From Pseudomonadota bacterium (lineage in GTDB: Bacteria > Pseudomonadota > Alphaproteobacteria > Sphingomonadales > Sphingomonadaceae), in NCBI GenBank assembly GCA_023457895.1, contig JAEXAY010000005.1:186001-250000 (forward strand): DNA of 64,000 nt. The letters are read 5' to 3'. This document shows positions 25,187 to 33,538 of the stretch, piece after piece (position 1 is the stretch's first letter; each line of letters starts with the position of its first letter). The notes under the pieces are model-generated. The model was not told the DNA's origin. It was given only the letters and a program-made list of their open reading frames with translations, and ran no database searches. Made by a program: the position numbers and the translations under genes.

Positions 25187-26187
25187 CCGACCTGCCCAAC
25201 GTCCAGCCCGCCAGCATGGAAACCACCATTCTCGATGCCCCTGACAAAATGGTCAAGGTGCGCGAGATGTTCGGCATCGATTCGGATATGGAAGTGCCGG
25301 CCTTCTCCGAAGCCGACGAGCGCGTGCCCGATCTCGATCCGGCCTATGTGTTCGATCCCGACACGACCTTCGCGATCCTCGCCGGTTTTGCCCATAATCG
25401 CCGCGTGATGATCCAGGGCTATCACGGCACCGGCAAGTCGACCCATATCGAGCAAGTCGCCGCGCGGCTAAAATGGCCGTGCGTGCGGATCAACCTCGAC
25501 AGCCATATCAGCCGCGTCGACCTCGTCGGGCGCGACGCGATCGTGCTGCGCGACGGCAAGCAGGTCACCGAATTCCGCGAAGGCCTGCTCCCCTGGGCGC
25601 TGCAAACCCCCACGGCCCTCGTGTTCGACGAATATGATGCGGGCCGCCCGGACGTGATGTTCGTGATCCAGCGCGTGCTTGAAACCGATGGCAAGCTGAC
25701 CCTGCTCGACCAGAACCGCGTGATCCGTCCCAACCCCTATTTCCGCCTGTTCGCAACCTCGAACACCATCGGGCTCGGCGATACCAGCGGGCTGTATCAC
25801 GGGACGCAGCAGATCAACCAGGGTCAGATGGACCGCTGGAACATCGTCGTCACACTGAACTATCTGCCGGCCGAGACGGAGGCCAATATCGTGCTCGCCA
25901 AGTCGGGCGAATATGATGCGCCGGGCGCGCGCGACATGGTCGACAAGATGGTCAAGGTCGCCGACCTCACGCGGCAGGGTTTCGTCAACGGCGACATCTC
26001 GACCGTGATGAGCCCGCGCACGGTGATCAGCTGGGCGCAGAATACCGAAATCTTCAAGAATGTCGGCTTCGCCTTCCGCCTTTCTTTCCTCAACAAGTGC
26101 GACGAGGCGGAACGCATGATCGTGGCGGAATATTATCAGCGCGTGTTCGGCGAGGACCTGCCCGAAAGCATTATCGGCAAGGCGTGA
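25183..26187 (+). CDS. cobS: CobS, AAA+ subunit of cobaltochelatase-type complex
   Basis: A 334-residue MoxR-like AAA+ ATPase. Walker A is GYHGTGKSTH near residue 84, Walker B is LVFDEYDAG, and sensor-1 is in FATSNTIGLGD. With CobT and CobN it inserts cobalt into hydrogenobyrinate diamide in aerobic B12 synthesis. No cobN or other cob biosynthesis gene lies in this window. CobT lies 1.8 kb downstream, after a pair of minus-strand membrane genes and DUF808. Confidence 0.95.
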   Translation: MTDLPNVQPASMETTILDAPDKMVKVREMFGIDSDMEVPAFSEADERVPDLDPAYVFDPDTTFAILAGFAHNRRVMIQGYHGTGKSTHIEQVAARLKWPCVRINLDSHISRVDLVGRDAIVLRDGKQVTEFREGLLPWALQTPTALVFDEYDAGRPDVMFVIQRVLETDGKLTLLDQNRVIRPNPYFRLFATSNTIGLGDTSGLYHGTQQINQGQMDRWNIVVTLNYLPAETEANIVLAKSGEYDAPGARDMVDKMVKVADLTRQGFVNGDISTVMSPRTVISWAQNTEIFKNVGFAFRLSFLNKCDEAERMIVAEYYQRVFGEDLPESIIGKA

Positions 26188-26192
26188 GCCGC

Positions 26193-26756
26193 TTACATCA
26201 GGCCGCCGCGCTTCTGCTTTTCGACCCGCATGCTTGCGGGTACCGTCGGGCCATCTATTCGGTCCTGCAGCGCGTCCATGCCCGGCGGCGTTTCGGGTGG
26301 CCTGACCGGCTCGGCTGACACGTCGGCGGCATCGCCGCGGCGCCACAACCAGTAACCGGCCCCGGCGAGCAACAAGATAACGGAAGCGATCAAAGCCCAG
26401 ACATAGGCGGGAAGCCCGCCCTGCGCAGCCGCCAGCGCGCGCTGTTCCTGCCAGCGCTCGATCGGATCATGACCGAGATCAGCGCTTATTGCGGCAAGCT
26501 GATTATTGTCCAGCCGGATGACCCGGTCGCGCCGGAACAACACATATTGTCCGGTTGCAGGCTGAAAGCCGAGGTCAAAAAATTCGCCTTCGACGCCATA
26601 GGGCGCGCGATCGGGCAAATCGGTGATCGCCTCGATCCTGTCACCGCTGTGCTGCGGTTTTGCGGAAGCCTGCGCGTGAAGCGGCGCCGGACCGATCAAC
26701 GCCAGCGCCGCCAACGCGGACAAGAAGGCCGGCAGCCGCCACCGGAAACCGGTCAT
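26193..26756 (-). CDS. Predicted membrane protein with signal peptide and C-terminal TM segment, function unknown
   Basis: A 187-residue protein not recognised as any named family. The N-terminal signal peptide (FLSALAALALIGPAPLHAQA) suggests export. A periplasmic region of about 85 residues follows (GEFFDLGFQPATGQYVLFRRDRVIRLD), then a membrane helix AYVWALIASVILLLAGAGYWLW and a cytoplasmic Pro-rich tail ending QKRGGLM. Its start overlaps the stop of a 40-residue membrane protein (ATGA at 26753-26756). It sits between cobS and DUF808 on the opposite strand. Confidence 0.7.
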   Translation of the reverse strand: MTGFRWRLPAFLSALAALALIGPAPLHAQASAKPQHSGDRIEAITDLPDRAPYGVEGEFFDLGFQPATGQYVLFRRDRVIRLDNNQLAAISADLGHDPIERWQEQRALAAAQGGLPAYVWALIASVILLLAGAGYWLWRRGDAADVSAEPVRPPETPPGMDALQDRIDGPTVPASMRVEKQKRGGLM

Positions 26757-26875
26757 GCCGCCGCGGCCTGCCGCTGACGGAAGAACATGAAAAGGCCGCC
26801 GAGCGAAATCAGCGCCGCTACTGCCATAGCGATGCCCCAGAGCCCGGTGCCCCTGCTTTCCGGCGCGATCTTCAT
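26753..26875 (-). CDS. Small (40-residue) predicted membrane protein
   Basis: A short frame starting MKIAPESRGTGLWG and ending FFRQRQAAAA. It has one hydrophobic helix (GIAMAVAALISLGGLFMFF) with basic residues just after it, so the C-terminus is probably cytoplasmic. Its TGA overlaps the ATG of the next membrane protein, the same coupling seen throughout this window. Function is unknown; the pair may form one inner-membrane complex. Confidence 0.6.
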   Translation of the reverse strand: MKIAPESRGTGLWGIAMAVAALISLGGLFMFFRQRQAAAA

Positions 26876-26952
26876 ATGCCTGCCCCATCCCACGATCCTT
26901 TCGGGAATGATTGCATGGAAGCATTAAGAAAAAGCAAAGGGTCGCACGCGCC

Positions 26953-27894
26953 TCAATGTGCCTTTCGAGCCGTCAGGGCATGATGAATCGCAACGATGAT
27001 CCCGCCAATCAGCAGCCCGAAAATGCCTGATCCGATCGCGTGGATGACCCATTGGAGGAAGCCTTCCGCCACGCCGATCGACGATGCAACACTGTGTGAA
27101 ACGGCATTCAGCCATTCCGGGAGCGGCGTGATATGGAATTCGTGCATGCCATGGAGAATGATGCCGCCACCGACCCAGATCATCGCCGCGACGCCGATGA
27201 TCGAGAGTGCTTTCAATACTTTCGGCATCGCGCGCACGAGGAAGTGGCCGAGCCCTTTGGCGCCCCGTCCTTCCTTCTGCGCCATATGGAGGCCGATATC
27301 GTCCATTTTGACGATCAGCCCGACCACGCCATAAACCGCCGCAGTGATCGCGATAGCGACGACCAGCAGCGAGGCGGCCTGCATCAGGATCGACTGGTTG
27401 GCGACCTCGTTGAGGGCAATCGCCATGATTTCTGCCGAAAGGATGAAGTCGGTCCGCACCGCACCCGAAACCATCTTCGCTTCATGGTCGGCCGCGCTCA
27501 GTTCCGCGACCTGCTCATCGAGCGATTCCTCTTCATGATGGAAGAAATGTTCATAGAGTTTTTCTGCGCCCTCGAAGCAGAGATAGGAGCCGCCCAGCAT
27601 CAGGATCGGCGTAATCGCCCAAGGAAGAAAGGCGCTCAGCAGCAGCGCGGCGGGCAGGATGAACAACAGCTTGTTGCGCAGCGAGCCGCGCGCGATCTTC
27701 CAGATGATCGGCAGTTCGCGCTGCGGGGTAAATCCGGTGACATAGCGCGGCGTCACCGCCGTATCGTCGATCACCACCCCGGCCGCCTTGGCCCCCGCCT
27801 TGCCGGCCGCCGCGCCTATATCATCCACCGACGCGGCGGCGAGTTTGGCGATGGTGGCAATATCATCGAGCAGGGCGGCAAGACCGGATGGCAT
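26953..27894 (-). CDS. DUF808 family inner-membrane protein
   Basis: A 313-residue multi-pass membrane protein. The family start MPSGLAALLDDIATIAKLAAASVDDIGAAAG is diagnostic of DUF808 (E. coli YedI type), followed by VIDDTAVTPRYVTGF. About six hydrophobic helices follow. An acidic, His-containing loop (HFFHHEEESLDEQV) precedes helix three. No biochemical role is established. It is divergent from cobT. Confidence 0.9.
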   Translation of the reverse strand: MPSGLAALLDDIATIAKLAAASVDDIGAAAGKAGAKAAGVVIDDTAVTPRYVTGFTPQRELPIIWKIARGSLRNKLLFILPAALLLSAFLPWAITPILMLGGSYLCFEGAEKLYEHFFHHEEESLDEQVAELSAADHEAKMVSGAVRTDFILSAEIMAIALNEVANQSILMQAASLLVVAIAITAAVYGVVGLIVKMDDIGLHMAQKEGRGAKGLGHFLVRAMPKVLKALSIIGVAAMIWVGGGIILHGMHEFHITPLPEWLNAVSHSVASSIGVAEGFLQWVIHAIGSGIFGLLIGGIIVAIHHALTARKAH

Positions 27895-28019
27895 AGATTT
27901 CCTTGGAGCAAAGTGGGGTTCGAGCAGAAATCCGCTCTTGCCGGATAGTTCCGCCGCTGTCGAGCGTTCATGCTTTACCGCTTGGCAAAGCCGCTCGCGG
28001 GTGCCAGTGAAGAGCCGAT

Positions 28020-29846
28020 ATGGCTGAACGCTCTCCGCTCGACGATTTCAAGACCGTGCTGACTTCCGCATCGCGGGCCCTTGCGCGCGAGCCTGAGATT
28101 GAGCTTGCCTTCACCGCCGATGCGCCGGGGGCATCGAACAAGCATTTCCGCGTGCCGATGCCGGGCCGCGCCCTACCACGCGAGCAGGTGGCCGAAGCGC
28201 GCGGCTTTGCCGACAGCTTGGCGCTCAGGCTCCGCCACCATAACGCCGCGCTCCACGGCAGGCAGCGGCCGTCCGATCCGGTTGCGGGCGCGGTCTATGA
28301 CGCTATCGAAAACGCCCGGGTGGAAGCATTGGGCGCGCGCAGCATGGCGGGTATTGCGGGCAATCTTGATGCGGCGATGAAACTGCGGATGCGCTCCGAC
28401 CCGATCGCCCGCGCCCAGCACGCCGACGAAGTGCCGCTCCAGACCGCGCTCGAACTGATCGTGCGCGAGCGACTGACTGGCATGGCTCCGCCCGACACGA
28501 CCCACAAGGGCCTCGCTTTCGTGCGCGAGTGGATCGAGGACAAGGCGGGAAGCGATCTCGATGCGCTGGCGCTGGCGCTCGACGACCAGCATGCGTTCCA
28601 AGGTCTGGTCGGCAAGCTGCTCGAGGATCTCGAGCTGGTCGAGGGCGAAGTTGCGCCCGAAGACCAGATGGAGCCCGACGAGGCCGAGGACGAACAGGAC
28701 GCCGAACAGGAGCAGGACAAAAGCGACGAAGGCGACCAGTCCGCCGACAGCGGCTCGACCGAAGCACGCGCCGAAATGGAGGGCGACGAAGCCGATGACG
28801 GCGACGCCGATCCGTCCGTCGACGAAATGGACGGTGAGATGGATGGCGAGGCGCAGGAGTTCGATGACGACGGCATGATGCCGGTGCGCCCGAACCGGCC
28901 GCAGGGCGCGGACATCCCCAATTTCAACTATCATGTCTTCACCGAGCAATATGACGAGATCATCGCGGCGACCGAACTGTGCGACGAGGAGGAACTGATC
29001 CGCCTGCGCAGCTTCCTCGACCTGCAGATGGCAAACCTCCAGGGCGCGGTGACCAAGCTCGCCAACCGCCTTCAGCGCCGGTTGATGGCGCAGCAGAACC
29101 GGGCGTGGGATTTCGACCAGGAGGAAGGGCTGCTCGACGCTGCCCGCCTCGCCCGCGTGGTGATCAACCCGGCCTCAAACCTCAGCTACAAGATCGAGCG
29201 CGACACTGACTTCCGCGATACGGTGGTGACGATCCTCATCGACAATTCCGGGTCGATGCGCGGGCGCCCGATCGGCATCGCCGCGATTTCGGCGGATATC
29301 CTCGCGCGCACGCTCGAACGCTGCGGCGTCAAGACCGAAATCCTCGGTTTCACCACCCGCACCTGGAAAGGCGGACAAAGCCGCGAGGAATGGCTCGCCG
29401 CCGGACGGCCGCCCAACCCGGGCCGTCTTAACGACCTGCGGCACATCATTTATAAGAAAGCCGACGAACCCTATCGCCATGCCCGCAAATCGCTCGGGCT
29501 GATGATGCGCGAAGGATTGCTCAAGGAAAATATCGACGGCGAGGCGCTGCTATGGGCGCACAACCGCCTCGTCTACCGCCCTGAGGACCGCCGCATCCTG
29601 ATGGTAATTTCGGATGGCGCGCCGGTCGACGACAGCACCCAGTCGGTCAACAACGGCAATTATCTCAACCAGCATCTGCGCGAGGTCATCGCCTGGATCG
29701 AGAAGAAGTCACCGGTCGAGCTGATCGCCATCGGCATCGGTCATGACGTCACGCGCTGGTACAGCCGCGCCGTCACCATCATGGACGCGGAGCAACTCGG
29801 CGGGACGATGATCGAGCAGCTGGCGGGGCTTTTCGACGCGGCTTGA
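28020..29846 (+). CDS. cobT: CobT, von Willebrand A subunit of cobaltochelatase-type complex
   Basis: A 608-residue partner of CobS. The N-terminal part (SPLDDFKTVLTSASRALARE) is conserved CobT. A long acidic, low-complexity linker (about 205-295, rich in Asp/Glu) follows, and then a C-terminal VWA domain with the MIDAS metal site DNSGSMRG near residue 408 and the closing ELIAIGIGHDVTRWYSRAVTI. It forms a two-ring complex with CobS. The last 68 bases overlap antisense with the 3' end of the TetR gene. Confidence 0.95.
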   Translation: MAERSPLDDFKTVLTSASRALAREPEIELAFTADAPGASNKHFRVPMPGRALPREQVAEARGFADSLALRLRHHNAALHGRQRPSDPVAGAVYDAIENARVEALGARSMAGIAGNLDAAMKLRMRSDPIARAQHADEVPLQTALELIVRERLTGMAPPDTTHKGLAFVREWIEDKAGSDLDALALALDDQHAFQGLVGKLLEDLELVEGEVAPEDQMEPDEAEDEQDAEQEQDKSDEGDQSADSGSTEARAEMEGDEADDGDADPSVDEMDGEMDGEAQEFDDDGMMPVRPNRPQGADIPNFNYHVFTEQYDEIIAATELCDEEELIRLRSFLDLQMANLQGAVTKLANRLQRRLMAQQNRAWDFDQEEGLLDAARLARVVINPASNLSYKIERDTDFRDTVVTILIDNSGSMRGRPIGIAAISADILARTLERCGVKTEILGFTTRTWKGGQSREEWLAAGRPPNPGRLNDLRHIIYKKADEPYRHARKSLGLMMREGLLKENIDGEALLWAHNRLVYRPEDRRILMVISDGAPVDDSTQSVNNGNYLNQHLREVIAWIEKKSPVELIAIGIGHDVTRWYSRAVTIMDAEQLGGTMIEQLAGLFDAA

Positions 29847-30474
29847 GCTTTTTCGGGTTCACCGACGGCAGCAACGTCACCGTGTCAACGTCGATCACCC
29901 GTTCGATCATCGTGTCGATGTCCTTGAGCGGGACCTGCGCATCGAGGATCAGCATCGCAAGACCATGCACCATCGACCAGGCCCGCATCGCGGCCACCAT
30001 CCGGTCCGCTTCGGGCGCTTCGGGATCAAGCAGGCTCGCGATGGTCCGTACCAGCAGCGCGGCCGCCGAATCCTCCGGCGGCGTTTCAAACGGATGCGTT
30101 TGCTTGACTGCACAGGAAAAGATCATGCGGAACAATGACGGTTTTGCAATGGCAAAGCGAACATAAGCCCGCCCCGATGCGATGAAGGCTTCGGCAGCCT
30201 CTCGCCCTTCCATCGCCTGGCGCTGCGCATCGGCCAGCATCTCGAAGCCACGGGTGGCAATCGCCCCCATCAGCGCGTCCTTGTCGGGAAAATGGCGGTA
30301 CAGCGCTGGGGCGCTGACACCGACTTGCCGGGCAATGTCTCGCAGCGACAATTGTTCGACGCTGACATGCTCCAGCCGGCGCAGTCCTTCCTCGAGCGCT
30401 GCGGTCCGCAAATCACCGTGATGATAGCCAGATTTTCCGCCTGAAGCCACGCGCCGGGCTGCACGAACGCTCAA
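29779..30474 (-). CDS. TetR/AcrR family transcriptional regulator
   Basis: A 231-residue regulator. The HTH is at residues 20-65: HHGDLRTAALEEGLRRLEHVSVEQLSLRDIARQVGVSAPALYRHFPDKDALMGAIA. A ligand-binding helical domain follows (WHG-type core about 85-200). The last 24 residues are basic and Pro-rich (KKLKPRRKAPPAARSSSRR) and are encoded in antisense to the end of cobT. A possible operator, TTAAC-GAT-GTAAA at 30497-30509, lies just upstream and would allow autoregulation. The ligand and target genes are unknown. Confidence 0.9.
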   Translation of the reverse strand: MSVRAARRVASGGKSGYHHGDLRTAALEEGLRRLEHVSVEQLSLRDIARQVGVSAPALYRHFPDKDALMGAIATRGFEMLADAQRQAMEGREAAEAFIASGRAYVRFAIAKPSLFRMIFSCAVKQTHPFETPPEDSAAALLVRTIASLLDPEAPEADRMVAAMRAWSMVHGLAMLILDAQVPLKDIDTMIERVIDVDTVTLLPSVNPKKLKPRRKAPPAARSSSRRVAPRP

Positions 30475-30704
30475 GACCGAAGCCTTTCCAAGAATATTAA
30501 CGATGTAAACATTGCCCCATCCAAACCCCTCGACAGGATGAAAAAAGCACGGTGCGATGCCCCACGCGATGCGATGTCAACCGTATGTCATGCTGTTGCA
30601 ACGATCATGACGCACCAGACCACCGCGCGCAACGGGCCATAATCGCCATCATGTGAATGGGCAATTTACCCGTGATAATGTGATGCGCGCTACACCCCCT
30701 TCGG

Positions 30705-33275
30705 TCAAAACATCTTGCGAAAGCTCAATTCGATATAACGCCCGCGCGGATCCATGAAACCTGACTGATACGTCAGTGGAACGATCCCGTAGCGGTTTTT
30801 CACGGTCTGGGTCGCGTTGGTGATGTTATTGATCGACAGGCGGAGGCGGCTGCCCTTGAGGAACGGCATATCCTCAACCAGCTTCGTCTGCTGGTCGAAA
30901 TTGACAAATGCGGTGAGGTTGAACGTCAGCAGTTCGCCGAAGCGCAACTGGTCCTCAAGCGCCGTCCCCACGATGGTTTCACTGTAGTAGCGCGCATTGC
31001 CGCGCAGCCCGATCCCCTTGTTGAACCAGCCGGCATCCAGATCGACCAGATGGCGGGACGTACCGCCCGCGCTCCCGGTGGCATCGCCGTTCATCAGGTC
31101 GAGTACCGGAAGCCCGGGCCCCATGTTGATCGTGTCGCTGAGCCGCACGGTGTGGAACAGCGAAAGGTTCCAGCGTCCGCTGCCACCGCCGCCAGGGCCG
31201 CGCATCATCCCGCCCCGCATGCCGCCACCGCTACGCGGCGCTCCGGCGGCGGGACCACGCCCCGATCCGCGTTGCGCTGCTCCAGTCCCCTGCCCGCGCG
31301 GCGGCTGGCCGAAGCTTTTGAAGAAGGTAAAGCCATAGCGCAAATTGCTGTTTTCGCGGGAGTCATAGTTGAGCGGGCGATTGTCGATACGGATGAGATT
31401 GCCCGCCGCGTCCCGCACCACACGATCCGGGAAGGCGGCTTCCACCTGCGGGGTCAGCAGCGGCAGTGAACCGATCGGGTCGTCGGTATGGTTGTTATAA
31501 TAGTTGGCGCTGAAACGCAGCTGCTCAATCCACGGCACATTATAGTTGAGGCCAAGCTTCCACTCGCGCTTTTGCGGCGCGCGCAGACTGGCGTTGCCGC
31601 CGCTGACCGATTCCACCAGCACAGTCTGGCCGGTGCGGAAATCATAGACGGTGCGGTTGGGGTTGATGACGACCGGCGAGCCCAGCTGCGACATTGAGGG
31701 TGCATCTTCATCGACCGCGATCGAGGCGGACAGGTTGAGACGTTCCACCGGCGACCAGTTGACCCCCGCGCCCCAGCTGAACAGGCCGCCAAAATCGGAC
31801 AGGTGATTATAGCCTGCGTTGGCATTGATGGTGAGGTCGCCGAGGAAGGCCAGCACATCATTCCCCGCATCGGCAATAGGCACGTCGATGCTGGCGGCGA
31901 CACGGCCTTCCTGCCGCTTGAGGTCGGTCGTGGAATAGCCACTGGCGCGATCGCTCCAGCCTTCATAATCGCGCGCGACGAAACCGGTGGTCAAGCTGGC
32001 GCGGGCTTGACCGGCGGGCATCTGGAACAGCGGCCCGTTGAACACAGCCGTTGCGTCCGTCGATACATCCTGCCCCTTGGAAACGTCTTCTTCGGCCAGC
32101 AAAGTCCCGTCCACCAACGGACGGCGGTCGACCAGGCTGGTGGTGTTGGTGCGGTCATGATTGGCCGACACATTCCAGCGCCAGCGGCCGATGTCGCCGT
32201 TGAAACCGGCCCCGGCGTGGAAAATACGGCTGCGATTTTCCGTGTCGATCTGGCCATCGCATAACAGGGCGGAGGGTATCGCACACAGTCCGGCGGCGTC
32301 ATTCCAATAACCCGACGCGCCCGAAACGCCATTGCTGTTCGAAAGCTCGTAGGTAAGGTTGAGCGATCCTGAAATGTCATCGGTCAGATAGCGCTGAACC
32401 GTACCATCAAGCTTCGCTTCAAGGCTTTTGGAGCGCAGCGTGCGATAATCTCCGATCGCGGTACCCGGCGGAATTGGCACCAGCGCGCGGTCGAGCGTTT
32501 CATATTCATTTTGATAGACAATTCCACGCTCGCTTTCAAAAAGCGGGGAAGCCTGGTCCAGCGTCGCGGTGATGTTGGTTCGGCCATTGCTGCCAAGCCG
32601 CAGCAGGCTCGCTTCAAACTCCTGTGCCGCATAGCCGCCAGCGGTCGGCATACCTGCTTCGGCTTCAAGGGTGACCGAACGAAAATTCTTCTTGAGGATG
32701 AAATTCACGACGCGCTGATCGGGGCGATAGCCCTGCGCAACAGCGACTTCCTCGGGATAAACCTCCATCTTTTCGATCGCTTCGGGAGGGAGGTTGTGTA
32801 TCTCGCGAAAGCTCGAAATGCGCCGGCCGTTGACCAGCATGATCGGACGTCCGCTACCCCGCCCGGACTGGGTGAGGCTTGAGGTTGCGTTGATCAGTTC
32901 GTCGATCGACGAGGCGCCATAGCCTTGGATCGTGGTGCTATCGAGCACCTGCTCGGGCGGCGTATCGGTAATGAGCGCACCGGGTTCGTGGCGGCCAAGC
33001 ACGATGATCGCGTTATCATCGTCTTCCTCGATTCCCTCGTCGGCGAGGTCCTCATCTACTGTCTCCGGCTCTGATTGCGGGAGTGGCGCATCCGGCACGG
33101 CATCGCCGGGCGTGGCAGGCGCGGATTGCTCCTGGGGCTGCGCCGCTGTATTTTCCACATTTTCCGTCTGGGCGAATGCCGCATCGGCACTCAGCAACGC
33201 CAAAAGCGCGGCGCCTGCGCGCAGTTCAGTCCGGAGGGCTCGGGGCACAAAAAATACGGCCAAGTTTCTACTCAC
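30705..33275 (-). CDS. TonB-dependent receptor with acidic N-terminal linker and Gly/Arg/Met-rich insert
   Basis: An 856-residue outer-membrane receptor starting at GTG 33275, with a signal segment (AGAALLALLSADAAFAQ). Residues 37-95 form an acidic, Gln/Pro-rich linker before the plug (IIVLGRHEPG, STTIQGYGASSIDELINATS, RPIMLVNGRR). The plug is short and the barrel follows to the terminal ELSFRKMF. Between two barrel strands lies a 40-residue Gly/Arg/Met-rich stretch (about 31190-31310; RGSGRGPAAGAPRSGGG, then GGMRGGMMRGPGGGG). The substrate is unknown. It is divergent from the DAHP synthase gene, with direct repeats TTTCATGA at 33366 and 33382 in between. Confidence 0.88.
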   Translation of the reverse strand: MSRNLAVFFVPRALRTELRAGAALLALLSADAAFAQTENVENTAAQPQEQSAPATPGDAVPDAPLPQSEPETVDEDLADEGIEEDDDNAIIVLGRHEPGALITDTPPEQVLDSTTIQGYGASSIDELINATSSLTQSGRGSGRPIMLVNGRRISSFREIHNLPPEAIEKMEVYPEEVAVAQGYRPDQRVVNFILKKNFRSVTLEAEAGMPTAGGYAAQEFEASLLRLGSNGRTNITATLDQASPLFESERGIVYQNEYETLDRALVPIPPGTAIGDYRTLRSKSLEAKLDGTVQRYLTDDISGSLNLTYELSNSNGVSGASGYWNDAAGLCAIPSALLCDGQIDTENRSRIFHAGAGFNGDIGRWRWNVSANHDRTNTTSLVDRRPLVDGTLLAEEDVSKGQDVSTDATAVFNGPLFQMPAGQARASLTTGFVARDYEGWSDRASGYSTTDLKRQEGRVAASIDVPIADAGNDVLAFLGDLTINANAGYNHLSDFGGLFSWGAGVNWSPVERLNLSASIAVDEDAPSMSQLGSPVVINPNRTVYDFRTGQTVLVESVSGGNASLRAPQKREWKLGLNYNVPWIEQLRFSANYYNNHTDDPIGSLPLLTPQVEAAFPDRVVRDAAGNLIRIDNRPLNYDSRENSNLRYGFTFFKSFGQPPRGQGTGAAQRGSGRGPAAGAPRSGGGMRGGMMRGPGGGGSGRWNLSLFHTVRLSDTINMGPGLPVLDLMNGDATGSAGGTSRHLVDLDAGWFNKGIGLRGNARYYSETIVGTALEDQLRFGELLTFNLTAFVNFDQQTKLVEDMPFLKGSRLRLSINNITNATQTVKNRYGIVPLTYQSGFMDPRGRYIELSFRKMF

Positions 33276-33538
33276 TTCTATATTCTGTTCACGTAACGAT
33301 GCGAACTAATGGGGAAATGTAACAAAAATGTGCCGGATCACCGGCTAAAGTGTATCAATATAAAATTTCATGAACATGTATTTTCATGACAGACTGTGGT
33401 AATAATCATGCAAAATCGCGACCGTTTGGGGGCGGGGGCTTGCTAGGAAGCAGATTCAGCGCCAAGGCCGAATTTTCATGTTGCATTGCGGTATAACGGC
33501 CGTGGTGCGCAACGATGCGAGTACAGGAGTAATCTGAC

